Shown one piece after another: positions 19,610 to 31,576 of a stretch of DNA of 64,000 nt. A program made the translations under genes and the position numbers. The DNA comes from Sorex araneus. Its lineage: Eukaryota; Chordata; Mammalia; Eulipotyphla; Soricidae. The DNA is taken from NCBI RefSeq assembly GCF_027595985.1, contig NC_073305.1, positions 80,607,974-80,671,973 of the forward strand, in the 5' to 3' direction. A model generated the notes under the pieces. The model did no database searches, was not told where the DNA came from, and saw only the letters and a program-made list of their open reading frames with translations. Each line of letters starts with the position of its first letter. Within the stretch, counting starts at the first letter, position 1.

Positions 19610-21819
19610 TGTAAAGCAATTTTAAATTTAAATGATAGGATATGAAGAGAGAATAAACTGCAAAACAAACATATTGGTAAGAAAAATGAATAAATTGTAT
19701 ATATATAATTATATATTTTATGAAGCATATTGATGAAAAATGGTAGGGTGAAGGAAAAGGGCACATTTTTTTTTTAATTTAAATAAGATTAAGCCTAAAA
19801 TTTATATATGTTCCATAGTTTGAAGCTATACAAGTAAAACAAAAGAGCTACCAAAGACTGATGAGATTTTCCCAGCGAAGTTACATTTTAAAAATTTTAT
19901 TTTAAATTTCCCTGCTGGTAGTTTACAAAACAACAAAATTAAGCATTGATAAAAGAAACTATTAACTCATCAAATCTTAGTATTCAGAATTTTAATGACT
20001 TCATCAACCTTACAAAAATTTTTACAGTCATAGCACCTTCTAGAATAAATTTAATGCAACAATTAGTTTAAATAAAGTGTTGAATAGTAACACTTTTAGA
20101 CAGACCAATATCATTGTTTGGCATTGCTGTTTCAATACATGATTGCAAAATACTCCAATGGTAATAATACATTCTAAACTGTCTAATCCAGGTTTCAGAC
20201 TTGATGAGTTTGCTATCATCAAACGTCTCATCTTTTCAGTCTATAGAACATTTCCAGTAATGACAACCTATCTTGTGAACAGATTGTATAATGAAGTAAG
20301 AAATTAGGTGCTAACATTCATCATTGGTATTATAAAGTCATTTACTGTATATTAAGAAGTCCCTAAAATTGTATTTTCCTGTTTTTTAATTTATCTGATT
20401 TTACATTTATCCATTCTTTCTGGAATACATACACCACTTTACCTAATTAGTCAATAGGTGCATAAGCACATAAAATCACCTACATGGTAATTACCTGTAA
20501 GTAAGCATATTATTACTTATATGGGATATGTGCACAGACTGCTTTCTTCAAAGAAAGCTTTCTTTCCAGGGCTTCCTCCTGGCCCCAAGGAACCATAACC
20601 TAACTACTTCAGAGAAGCAAAGCGCAGTTTGGGATGGGGAATGAGAATAACTGAAGAAAATACCCAGGAGGTAGTTTATTTGAGATAAATATTCCCTGGG
20701 AGATTGAAGTGTATTTATGAACTTGAACTAATTTTCAATTCCACTGAACACTCGGGGACTAGGTATTCAAATATTTCCTTAAGAGAATCTAATTTCAGGC
20801 TACTTCAGTATTTGTAGTAGACTTATTTTGCTAATTTCTGTCATTAGAAATACAGCTCCTAGTACTGTTCTGGGTATGAACAATGCAGATATACTTCTGC
20901 TGGATTTCATCCTCCAAGCTCCAGATTTTTCAAGGATCAAACAGCCAAATAAGTTTTAACTAGTAAAGTTTGTGCTCTCTTGCATCAACTTTGATCTTCA
21001 GATGCTTAAATCTGAGCCTGTGCTCTCTTACTAGAAAGAAACAAACATACTTATCTAGTTTTACTTTTAACATGGTTAAAGATACAGATTGAAATGTTAC
21101 TGACTGAGATAGTGCTCAATCCCTTCTATTCAGGACAGGACATAGAAGAGAAATGCACATTTAAGTATTTCAATAATCTGTCAGTATTTTAATCTTGCAT
21201 ATTTGCTGTGGAGGTGAAGGATGGGAAATAAAATGAAATCCATATCCTTGGGAAATAAATGACTAAGATATAACCATAGATGGATGCATTCTGCTGTTGG
21301 AAACACATCTCACACATATTCAGCATACAAAGTTCCCTACATTTAATTTTAAGTAATTTTCACCTTATTTGTGTTCTCCCAATTTTATAAGATGTACTTT
21401 TACATTGTTCATGAATTATTAGACATTCTATTCAATTAATCAATGAATAACAAGTAATCTATGACATGGGTGCAAAAAGTTGCTTTTCAGTAAAGTGCAT
21501 CTTACATCAAAGTACCCACTAGGAGAGTAATTTAAAGTACAATATATAAGGTACTTTACATAGTGCAAAATTACTAAATATATACATTATATGTTCCAAA
21601 TCCAAATAAAGCAGGATCTTATCTACTCCTAAGCTAATGATGGAAACATAATTCCACATCTTTAATCCTTTGCAGGTATGTGAATTTTGACTCATCTCTG
21701 TGTGTGTCAATATGCATATATATTATAGTACTAGTACTTACTAGTCTATGCATATCAGTGCTAGAATGTGAAACCTTTAAACACTGACACAATTACGCAT
21801 TCTTCACTTCACAGCAGCA
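19610..21819 (-). other. ENPP5: Convergent intergenic space and probable ENPP5 3' UTR
   Basis: Immediately downstream (minus sense) of the ENPP5 stop. AT-rich, with no mobile element that I recognise, which is unusual for this window. Minus-strand poly(A)-signal candidates are ATTAAA at 21342-21347 and 21188-21193 and AATAAA at 20675-20680; the real end is undetermined. The lack of SINEs would fit a constrained 3' UTR. Confidence 0.45.
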
Positions 21820-22247
21820 CTAGGCTTGTAATAAGGGTTGAGCTATTTCAGCCTGCATCTCTGATAAGGCTGGCATTTGGCTGCGAATTAAATGTTTAAT
21901 GGAAATCACAAAAAATACAATAACTATAATGGTCCCTAGAGAAACGCCTATGAAAAAAGCGTATGATTCCTCTTGATCATATTCCCCTGGCTTGCCACTC
22001 CCACGGAGGAGTGTTGTACTCGGCGTGTAAGAAGTTGTTCTTGAAGTTGCTGAACTGAGCAGATCTTGGACATTTCTGAGTGATCCATTGTGTGGCAGGG
22101 CAGTGAGACTGAGGAGGTGGCACAGCAGTGGGTACAGATCTGTTGAGTTCATTGCTTCCTTTGTGAAATTCTTTCTGAAGGCAGGACCGTGGGCTAAAAA
22201 TATTGGGTGCATTTTTGCCAGTGCATTGTCATAACCATGGTTGCCTA
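21820..22247 (-). CDS. ENPP5: ENPP5 last coding exon
   Basis: Minus-strand acceptor ATCTTTGCAG ends at 22248. The first two bases complete Leu336, then [14 protein letters not shown] with zinc ligand His339. It encodes the end of the catalytic domain, a Ser/Thr-rich juxtamembrane stretch, the membrane segment and the stop at 21820-21822. Confidence 0.95.
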
Positions 22248-25017
22248 CTGCAAAGATAAAATGCATGTGAAAGTTAGCTGAACATTAAATTGGAAAACAC
22301 TTGTATTATAAGATATGCGAACGTCATCTAATTTGACTTTTAGGACAAAAATAATCTCTTACAATCTCTGCTGTTTTCAGCATACAGTTCATTTCAGGAA
22401 TAGAAAGTCAAAAGATTACAAATTTTGCTTACAGGCCAACATTACTTCAAGGAGTGGGAGAGGAACGGTAAAGAACACAGCTGAGTCACATCAAGGGACA
22501 TGAAAGTGACTCTTATTTTTAGGAAGGAGGGGGAAAGTAAACCAGCAAATTCTAGTTCCCGTGATTGCTCTAAACGTAAAAAGTTAAGAACACTGGTCAT
22601 GAAAGTAATAGATTCATAATTACCAATAAAAAGGGGGAAACATTTAATACAGATACCACAAAATCAAACCTCTAATTGCAACTGTAATAGGCTAATAAAA
22701 ATACAGGATACTAATTATCAATAAGACCTTCATTTTGGTAGTCTGGATGAAGACCCCAGGCTAAGCTACACTGTGTACATTTAATGTGGCTTCAAATAAA
22801 ACAAAAACTTCAGGAATCTTCTGATTTACCATATGATACAAAATTAAAGTATAAAAAAATAAAATTTATAATATAAAAACTATTTAAAATTCACATATTT
22901 CTGTTAATATCAGAGTGCAAAGTGAAGGATTTATTGCTCATTAACAGCTCTTAGGGCTTTATTACTTTTTTCTTTTGTTTTTTGGGCCACACTTGGCAGT
23001 GCTCAGGGCTTACTCTTGGCTCTGTGCTCAAGGGTCACTTCTGGCAGGGTTTGGGGAACCATATAGGGTGCCGATGATCAAACCCTGGTCAGCCGCATGC
23101 AAGGCAAGTACCCTAGCCACTATAGTATTGCTCTAGCACTGTACCCAAACCCCCCTCAGGGTTTTATTTAAATGTTTTCTCCTTACAAGTATTTTTTGGT
23201 GGTTGAGGTAGCAGGGTTTATCAGTGGTTATAAAAATGACTGTCAAATCATTTTTAATACCTATGTGTTATTAAAAAAAGTGATGGGAATATTGAAAAAA
23301 ACAATCCTAAATCAATTTTTCTGAAAGCCATGAATTAACACCTGTTCATCATCACAAATTAATTCCAGATATACCAAAGGCTATTGAAAGTCTTCACAAA
23401 GACCACAATCTTTTTTTAAGTAAAAACATGTTGTATTTATGAAATCCCTAGTAATTAGCTAACAAGGTATTGTGCTTTTCTATTTAATTGACTGTAAGAC
23501 TGGGAAACAGGTCAATATCATTTGTAATCAAATAATTGCTTTGTTCCATTGCCTGGGAAGGAGGTGGGTTTTTATAAAAGCAAAGATAATTTCCCACATT
23601 ATACTTTTTACTAGAAAATAAGACTTTAAATGAAATAATAATGATCTATAAAACTTTCTCCCACAAAGGGGCTTTGTTCTAAAGTGGTACAGCACTACCG
23701 TAAATATCTGATCCACTGGGCAGTATTTAGTGACGTATAGCTAAGGGTATCCCTTGGGGTGGTAAGGGTGTGGGATACAAGTCATAAAATAATAAATTTC
23801 TGGGCTCTGTCCTCAGTTTCTCATTCAAGACTGGGCCTAAGAGCTTGCATCTCTCAACAATTTCCCAAATAACATAGATATTGCTGATTTAGATGGGGAC
23901 ACACTGGAAGAATCACTGATTTTGAATAGTAGGATATAATTCTTTTGTGGAACTCAGGCTGAGAATGACTAAGTAGTATTTAATTATTAAACTGAGAAAA
24001 TAAAGTGACTTACTGAAATTTTTTTTTATAAAAAACAGGTGCTGACAAATCTGTTATGTAACTATAGTTTACATAACAGATCAAGATTTCAAGAGCCCCG
24101 TGAATTTATGTTACCCATAAAATAAAAATCTTCAAGGCAGAAGACCTTTTTTGAACAAACTCTGTAATTCTGGTACAATGCATTAAAAACGTTCCCAAAA
24201 ACAATGGGACTAATTCTCATGATCAAAATTAAGTCACTACAAAATACATATATTTAAGATATTCATATAAGAGGCCTGTGATATGACTAAATATTGGCTT
24301 ACAGATCATTATTAGTATGCCAAATCCCCTTTACCAACCAGAAACCATGTACTTATACACATCTGCCACCATGACCCACAGATATCTTACAAAGGCCATC
24401 ATCTGTAGTTGTTTTTCTTTTTGTCCAGTAAGCATGATGGGAACCCATTCTATTGAAAGATATATTTCTTCTTTAACATCGTCTATGTATCAAAAATTAA
24501 TGTCTGAAGAAAAATTTGGAGTGTTTTGATGCAATATGTGTATTTCAAACTCAAGTAACACTAGAAATAAGTTCCAGGGAGCTGACAATGTTCATATCTG
24601 CATCACCCAGGAAAGCAGAATCCATACCAGTTGTTCAATAACGTGGCCTAGTTATTAAGTGCTGGAGGGCAGACAAGCAAGCACAGGACAGTGATATTAC
24701 CTAAGTATTAGAAATGAAAAGAAATGAACCGTAGTTGGAATTGCAGCTCAGGATCTGAGGCAGAGTGTGAGACAAATAGCCTGAGTGCACCTCCCCCACC
24801 CCCCCCCAAAAAAAAACTTATGCCAGGGTCTTCTATTGGCCAATCTAACCAGAAGACAGTTTGAAAGGAACACTGGGAAACTGAGTTCGTAGGAGTCAGC
24901 CCCACTGATGATACGTAATAGAGAGAGGGCATCAAGAGTTGGAGAGAAAATATGCAAATAATGGGCACAATAAATAGGGTAATATGGTAAGATCTAGTGG
25001 AGGCCTTTCCTTATTTG

Positions 25018-25071
<54 letters not shown>

Positions 25072-28000
25072 AAGGGGGGCTGAGGGGGACTAAAGAGCAC
25101 ATGTTAAGCATATGCAAGGTCTTGACTTTTATCTCTACCCCTGCTTTGGTACCTTTTCCCATCTCAGAATTTGGGCCCCAATTAAAAAGGCAGGGCCAAA
25201 GCAACAACATAGCTGGTGGGTGTTTGCCTTGCATGCAGCGAGAACCCCCAGCATCCCTTATGGGGTGAGCCTGTCAGGAGTTATACCTGAAAACAAAACC
25301 AGGAGTAAGCCCTGCACACTGCTGGGTGTGCACAAACGAACAAAATCAGAGTCATCTGCCAAGAGAAAATTACATACTAAGGTAGCAAGCAACTTATTTT
25401 ATATGTTTTAACTGAGTTTTTCAGTGGAAGTATCTATAGAACTATATTATGACATATTGGAAAGAAAAAGTCTTGCCATGTTATCTATATAATATACATA
25501 TCTCTTAAGAAATATTTCCAAGGTAAAGCAAACATGGTAGAGCCAGAAGAGCAAAAGAAACTGAAAGCTAGTAATTCCAAATAAAAGTAGAAATTGAATT
25601 ACTAAGAGATAAGAATAAAAAGTAGGGAATATAATTCAATTTATAAATCTATAATTTTATACTACATACTCAATTATAAATTGTAGTCATTTAAATGTTG
25701 GTAATAGTTTTCTCAGGAACAGTCTTTATTATTAGCAAAGGTCAATAGTCACATTATTAGTCTTGATGTCTAGAAGTAATTCACTTATAAGCTAAAATGT
25801 TTTAATTTATTTATTGTGGGAGGCCAAACCTGGCAGTGCTCAGTGATTACTCTTGGCTGGCTCGAGGGACCATATGAGGTGCCAGGGATCAAACTGGGTT
25901 GGCCACATGCCTACCTACTTTACTATTGCTCCAGCACCAAGCTTAACTCCTTTTAAAGCCCCTTTATTTACTATTAATTTTGCTATTAATATATGCTACT
26001 ATCTAGTTATTCAATCAGTAATTATATTATTGACACACTTTATAAAGCTTCCACTTCAACAATACAGAATGGAAAGAAATACTCTCACATACTCACACAT
26101 AAAATCATCTGATTTATTCTGTAAAATATACCACCCTTCATCAGCCACTGCTATGAGTGGCTGAATTCTACTGTTGTGTTGGTAATGCCATTTTTCCGGA
26201 ATCTCCTCTTTTTTGTATATAGTGAGATTAGGATGAGCATGTAATAGGGCTTCATAAACTTCATCAAATTTACCTAAAACAGAAGAAAGAAAGAGGGGCA
26301 TTCAGAACAAGTCATTCATGGTTAAAACCAAAAACCAACCCTGGGCATCAGGGAGAAGCTATTATTTCCAAAGCAAGTATTCTGCTGAGGTCAAAGGCCA
26401 GCTAGCCAGTCAACCACCTAAATATTCTTTGGAACTTCCCTCCTTTCTAAAAAAACTGAGAAATTAGTTATCATAAGAAAATTCACCTTTTGGAATTAAG
26501 AAAACATTTTATGGAAGTAGAGATCTCTACTCTCAAATTTAAAGACATACATGGACATTCATTATTGGCAAACCTAGCAAACTGCAAACAAAAACAAAGA
26601 GTTAACTTCTAAAAGTGATGAGTTCAGAGAAAGAACTCTCTCTGTTCTTTCTCTGAACAGAGAGAAAGAAATGCATTAAATAGAGGATGAGGGTTGGAAA
26701 GGAAAGGTTGAAGGGGCAGGAAGCATAGAAAATGTAAAAGTTTTTTTAAAAGACTGGCAATGTTGCAAATATTCTTAGTTCACATGCAGTAAAACTGCAG
26801 ATATTTTAGGTTCACAGATATTTTAAGTTAAATTCTTTTAATCCTCTTCTAGTTTTTCTTTCTTTCTTTTCTTTTCTTTTTTCTTTTTTTGCTTTTGGGT
26901 CACACCCGGTGATACATAGGGATCACTCCAGGCTCTGCACTCAGGAATCACCCCTGGAAGTGCTCAGGGGACAATATGGGATGCTGGGAATCGAACCTGG
27001 GTCGGCCACATGCAAGGCAAACGCCCTACCCGCTGTGCTATATTGCTCCAGCCTCCTCTTCTGGTTTTTCAAATCCATGTTGGGGACTTCCCACCTGCCT
27101 CCCACACACATCCTCAGCATGGGAACATCATTCTAATCATCTAAGAAAAATGGAAGGGTTAAGATTTTCTTAAACACTACCAATACTATTTTATGTTGAA
27201 TGTGTTGAATTGTTTGTGTGTATGTACATGTGATATTCTAACATTCATTGTTTCATATGTAGATTCCCATCATCATATGTTTGCCCAGGACCAACAAGCA
27301 CAAAGCCAGAAATAACAACTAAGCATCCTCAGATGTGGCCCAAGCCCCACCTCCCCACCACATAAAAAAAATCAATTCTCTCCCTTTTTGATGGGGGACG
27401 GAGATACCCACTGATGCTTAGGAGTTATTCCTGGAGGTGCTCAGGGAACTAAAGGGCTGTCAGGAGCAAACCCGGGTTGGCCTCATGCAAACGCCATAAT
27501 ACTCTGCTATCACCAGGCCCCCTATTCTTTCCTTTGATACCTACAGTAACTATGAGAGGTGAAAAAACAAAAATGAGAAGGACTGAAATGTAACTCTACA
27601 TTTACTTTGTCACTTGGACATGTTGAACTTTAGAAAATCGTTCAGAGATCTTAAAACAGAAATAGTCTTATTATTAGTATTATAATGACAGAACAATTAT
27701 CATAAGAGTTAATGATGATTATTAGGTAATAATAATTTATAGTAAGGTTTTGAGGAAAAGTTGTAAAAAGTTCTAAATACTAGTACTACTTACCGAATTA
27801 GAAGAAAAATGAATCACAAGTGGATGAAAGATTTCTCATTCTCATACTCTATTGGCCAGGTTACAATAAAGATTCTATAGAAATTCTAGGGCTGCCACAG
27901 AATCACTGAAATTGAATTCTAATTCTAATTCTTTACATCATAGTGTTTCTGAGAAGATGGATGATTGGATGTTGGATGATTCCAACATGGTTAAATCGGA

Positions 28001-29429
28001 CCATGGTATATTTTTACCAACACATATGGTAAATATATATTGAAAGCATCAATTTTAATATTCTAGTAAACATTAGATTTTGAGAAGAGATTTTTATCTT
28101 ACAAAATCTAAAGATAAAAATAGAAGAATATTGGGGCTGGAGAGATAGCACAGCGGGTAGGGCGTTTGCCTTGCACGCGGCCGACCCGGGTTCAATTCCC
28201 AGCATCCCATATGGTCCCCTGAGCACCGCCAGGGGTAATTCCTGAGTGTAGAGCCAGGAATAAGCCCTGTGCATCGCCAGGTGTAACCCAAAAAGCAAAA
28301 AAAAAAAAAAAAAAAAGAAGAAGAATATGCACATGACACCAACAGGCTTATACACATTCAAAATAAAATTCTTCCTTCAATCACACTGGAACACAGAAAC
28401 TTAGCCTTATGCTAGATTTCTTAGATTTAGTCAGATTTTTTTTTTAAATAAAGCAAGAGTTTTTATAAGAAATTTACTTAGAAAGATGTGAGAGAAGAGA
28501 GAGGAATATGTGTTCAAGATAAAACACAGGCTTCTTTCAGAGTTGAATAGCCTTGGGGAGAAAGAGAAAACGAGCTCGAAAGAGCAAACCTCAGACTCAC
28601 CTTCTTTTGGCAAAATAGCTGCTACTGGAGATTGGTCAACCAAAACATAGAGGTCTCTGTCCAGATACAGGTCAAGTTCTATTACCCTTTCATCAGAACA
28701 CTGGGTCATCCCATGATCACTTGTGATGATCAGGTTCAAAATGTTCCACAATTTTGCTTTTTTCAGCATTTTGATGAGATACCCTAACTTGTTGTCAACA
28801 TCTGAAATGACCGGCTCCATGAGTGGACTGTCAGGTCCCAATTGGTGGCCCATGTCATCAGGGTCTTCCCAATAGAGAAGACCAAGATTTATAGGCTCCT
28901 CTGATGTAAACCACTCAATGATCTTTGCAACTCTGTCTTCAAATGAGACAGACTCATTATAAGGCATATAGTGAGTAGGAAAGGTCTTGTGTATTTGCAC
29001 ATCTGTTCCCGGCCACATGGCTGCACCACTAGCATATCCTGCCTTCTGATTTGTGATCCATATTGGTGTTGCTTCTTCCCAAAACTCAGAATCATAAATA
29101 TCCATGTGACCCAAGGAGAAAGATCTATTCAGAACTGGATCAAACATGTCATTTGCCACAATCCCATGATTCTCAGCAAACAGGCCAGTTACCAAAGTAT
29201 AATGGTTAGGGTATGTTTTTGTAATGAAAATATTGGTAACTTGCTTCACATGGACACCATGCTTCATAACATAATGAAAATGAGGAGTAGGTACTCTATA
29301 TAAGTAATCCCAACGAAATCCATCAAACGAAACTACTAGAACCTTCTGCTGATCTGACTGAAGAGAAAATGTATTTGAAAATGTTAATGCGGCAAGTATG
29401 AAGGACACCCAGAGAAGTTTTGAAGTCAT
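21820..29429 (-). CDS. ENPP5: ENPP5, ectonucleotide pyrophosphatase/phosphodiesterase family member 5 (spliced, three coding exons)
   Basis: Joined exons 28601-29429, 26097-26273 and 21820-22247 (minus) give 477 codons plus TAG, matching the human length as I know it. It is a type I membrane or secreted member of the NPP family; published structural work reports NAD hydrolysis by mammalian ENPP5. Residues 1-23 are a signal peptide. The metal ligands are all present: Asp36, Thr72 (nucleophile, in KTYPNH), Asp238 and His239; and Asp191, His195 and His339. A membrane segment spans about residues 432-452, followed by a short tail ending IAQPLLQA. Sequons include N101 and N158. The ATG at 29429 starts the signal peptide; the open frame extends only two codons further, to a TTG. 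Both introns are phase 1, at positions matching ENPP4. The gene converges on ENPP4 from the other strand. Confidence 0.97.
22964..23157 (-). repeat. Shrew SINE, class 1, in ENPP5 intron
   Basis: Reverse copy with target duplication AGGGCTTTATT / AGGGTTTTATT at 22953-22963 and 23158-23168. It is in the sense orientation relative to ENPP5. Confidence 0.9.
23170..25010. other. ENPP5 intron, unique sequence
   Basis: Mostly AT-rich unique sequence. It contains the perfect inverted repeat at 24049-24081. I see no mobile element or additional exon. Confidence 0.5.
24049..24081. repeat. Perfect 13-bp inverted repeat, 7-nt loop
   Basis: Left arm ATCTGTTATGTAA (24049-24061), loop CTATAGT, right arm TTACATAACAGAT (24069-24081). 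It is not part of a recognised repeat. Confidence 0.95.
25020..25069. repeat. (GT)n microsatellite
   Basis: About 25 uninterrupted GT units in the ENPP5 intron. Confidence 0.97.
25190..25345 (+). repeat. Shrew SINE, class 1, with internal deletions
   Basis: GGGCCAAAGCAACAACATAGCTGG, CAGCATCCCTTATGG, CACACTGCTGGGTGTGCAC. The B-box region is partly deleted. Confidence 0.75.
25815..25942 (-). repeat. Shrew SINE, class 1, shortened
   Basis: Reverse: CCTGGCAGTGCTCAGTGATTACTC, GAGGGACCATATGAGGTGCCAGGG. The body and the head are both shortened. Confidence 0.8.
26097..26273 (-). CDS. ENPP5: ENPP5 middle coding exon
   Basis: 177 nt, phase 1 to phase 1. The minus-strand acceptor TTCTGTTTTAG precedes 26273; the donor T|GTGAGT follows 26097. 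It encodes [17 protein letters not shown]... to NKSDDFM, with the conserved [15 protein letters not shown] block that parallels ENPP4 exon 3. Confidence 0.95.
26622..26658. repeat. Perfect 15-bp inverted repeat, 7-nt loop
   Basis: Left arm GTTCAGAGAAAGAAC (26622-26636), loop TCTCTCT, right arm GTTCTTTCTCTGAAC (26644-26658). It lies in the ENPP5 intron between the first and second coding exons. Confidence 0.95.
26858..27054 (-). repeat. Shrew SINE, class 1, with target duplication
   Basis: Reverse copy with a (TTTC)n/T-rich tail. Target duplication CCTCTTCTAGTTTTT / CCTCTTCTGGTTTTT at 26843-26857 and 27055-27069. Confidence 0.93.
27265..27358 (+). repeat. SINE 3' fragment, diverged
   Basis: CAAGCACAAAGCCAGAAATAACAACTAAGCATCCTCAGATGTGGCCC matches the class-1 3' half. 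Confidence 0.5.
27388..27523 (-). repeat. Shrew SINE, class 1, diverged
   Basis: TGATGCTTAGGAGTTATTCCTGGAGGTGCTCAGGGAAC, GGGTTGGCCTCATGC; the head is partial. Confidence 0.75.
28133..28318 (+). repeat. Shrew SINE, class 1, near-consensus
   Basis: Full forward copy with a clean A-tail. Perfect 10-bp target duplication AGAAGAATAT at 28122-28131 and 28319-28328. It is antisense within an ENPP5 intron. Confidence 0.95.
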
Positions 29430-29459
29430 TTTCAAAGTTCTTGATCAGTTAAATGAAAT
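28601..29459 (-). CDS. ENPP5: ENPP5 first coding exon (coding from 29429)
   Basis: Minus-strand acceptor CTTTTAATCAG ends at 29460, leaving 30 nt of leader before the ATG at 29429-29427. The exon codes for residues 1-276 plus one base. The donor is GAAG|GTGAGT at 28601/28600. It holds the signal peptide, D36, T72, D191, H195, D238 and H239. The open frame past the donor (to 28431) is intronic read-through. Confidence 0.94.
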
Positions 29460-30020
29460 CTGATTAAAAGAAAAAAAAAGGACACAGAAGTTAATGGAAA
29501 TAATTTACCCCAAACTGAGAGTGCTCATGCTTAATAATCCAAGTTCTATCATAAATCAGTGTGGAAACATTAGGTTGCAGATTACCATCATAAACAAGAA
29601 ATTGAAATTTGACTCATTATGTCAGCAATTTTACTAGAGTAGAAAACAGACTAAATTGATTTCTTAGCTGTAAACTAATATGCTTAGTTGCATTTTAAAA
29701 CTTTCTTACCTTCTAGAAACTCTTCTACAGAAACTACACAAATATGTTCCCCAAATAAAACTTTCAAAAATATAATTCAAAAATATAATAAAACTTTCAA
29801 AAATAAATATATACATATGTAAATATGTATATAATTTACATACATACAAACTTTCAGGATGCCTTGGATGTTGGGTCAGATTTTTATACAGTCATGTACT
29901 ATTGAGCTTATTGTTCAGGCTAGATCATCTATAGGAATTCAGCAACATGGAAATATTAGCAAATCAAATAATAATGCTGTTTTTACATAACATAAAGTAA
30001 TGTTATGCACCTGTTTGGGG
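29460..30020. other. ENPP5 intron 1, AT-rich
   Basis: Unique AT-rich sequence with a small ATAC/ATGT-rich near-palindrome at about 29800-29850. No exon seen. Confidence 0.45.
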
Positions 30021-30021
30021 G

Positions 30022-30215
30022 GTTTTGGGATTTCTTTCTTTTTTTTTGAGGAGGTTGTTGAACAATGCTAGGGGATGCTCAGGACTTACTCCTGGCTTTA
30101 GGTTCACAGATTACTTCTGTCAGTGTTCCAGGGACCATGTGGTGCCAGGGATTGAACTTAGGTCAGTCATGTACAAGGAAATGTTTTATCTACTGTACTA
30201 TCTCTTCTGCCTATG
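30022..30215 (-). repeat. Shrew SINE, class 1, diverged
   Basis: Reverse: GGGATGCTCAGGACTTACTCCTGGC, GTTCCAGGGACCATGTGGTGCC, head ATCTACTGTACTATCTCTTC. Confidence 0.8.
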
Positions 30216-30683
30216 CACCTGTACTTTTTCAAAATCATAGCTTAAGTTTGATTCATTATGTCAGCAAGGTTACTAGAGTAGAAAACAGATTAAAGTAATT
30301 TCTTGAAAATGACAAATTTATGACATTCAAAGGTAATTGTCAACTATAATTTGCATTTGCTTGTCAAGAAGCAATGCAAAAATCATTTTTAACAGCTAGA
30401 TTCTAAACTAGAACTAAACAGAAACAAATTCTGAAACTTGATGTTGCAACAATGCATCAACAAATATGTCAACAATTTATCTAATCAGTGATATGTGTGA
30501 AAAGTTGTTTCCCAGAATGTCTTTGGGATTAAGGTTGTTTCTTCTGTGTATAATACTAAAAAGTTCTTATTCTTATTATAAGAGGCAATCTGAATAAATA
30601 ATAAACATGTAACTTGTCAGTTCTAATTGCGCTTGCAAAAACAAGCAAGGATATTTTGCTCTCTTTTTCCTCTTCATTCATTC

Positions 30684-30860
30684 TTTTTTTTTTTTCTTTT
30701 TGGGTCACACCCAGCGATGCACAGAATGAGTTACTCCTGGCTTTGCACTCAGGAATTACTCCTGGAGGTGCCCAGGGGACCATGTGGGATGCTGGGAATT
30801 GAACCCGGATTGCCTGTGCTCAAGGCAAATGCACTACCTGCTGTACTATCGCTCCAGCCC
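30684..30860 (-). repeat. Shrew SINE, class 1
   Basis: Reverse: T-tail, CTTTTTGGGTCACACCCAGCG, GACCATGTGGGATGCTGGG, CGCTCCAGCCCC. The flanks TTCCTCTTCATTCATTCT and TTCCTGTTCATTCT look like a target duplication with a 4-nt indel. Confidence 0.9.
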
Positions 30861-31179
30861 CTTCCTGTTCATTCTTGACAAAGATTTATGCCAAAAAGTA
30901 TCTAGAAGTAAGCTTGTATCAACTTCCTATTTTAAATCTAAAGACATTTTAAATCCTCAAAAAGAATTCTGCGTTCCTATATTACAGATACAAACAAAAA
31001 CTGCTTGGCATGCTTGCTTTGCTTCTTTATGTACAACATGTATATACACTATGTGTATCAGCTTGAGGGCAATAATTATATTTTGGTTTTTAACCATAAT
31101 TGTACCATACCTCGAACTTATTTAAACTTGGAATTGTTTTATACTGATCTTCAGACAGTGGTTCAACAAATAAACTCAC

Positions 31180-31210
31180 CACTTCTGAAGTGGCAGTAGT
31201 AGTTCCAATT
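31180..31210 (-). other. ENPP5: Candidate small non-coding ENPP5 leader exon
   Basis: On the minus strand a 31-nt stretch is bracketed by a good acceptor (TTCCTTTCAG) and a consensus donor (GTGAGT at 31174-31179). It lies between the promoter and the first coding exon. Speculative. Confidence 0.2.
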
Positions 31211-31508
31211 CTGAAAGGAACATCAAATATGAAGAATATTTCCAATAAGGCAACGCAAATATATTTACTAACGCATTTGGCTTCGGATGGTGGTTCCTTT
31301 ACCCTTGTCTTCCTAACATATGAACCAAATATAAATTAAAGTTAAAAGAAAAATCAACAACCTGAAACACCCAACTTTCTTCTTACTAAGCTAATTCAGT
31401 AGTTATGGTTAGCAGGTAAAAATTGCTTTCCTGGAACAAAGGCTAAATGGAAAGGAATATTTGGTAAGTAGAACCCACAATATCACATCAATGACACAAA
31501 GCAATAAC

Positions 31509-31510
<2 letters not shown>

Positions 31511-31572
<62 letters not shown>
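31511..31572. repeat. (GT)n microsatellite near the ENPP5 promoter
   Basis: About 31 uninterrupted TG units, potentially Z-forming, some 240 bp from the (GA)n tract. Confidence 0.97.

Positions 31573-31576
<4 letters not shown>

Noticed and set aside
28431-28600. Extension of the ENPP5 first coding exon to 334 codons
   Set aside because: It reads through a consensus donor (GAAG|GTGAGT). The spliced product continues correctly into the next exon and matches family length.
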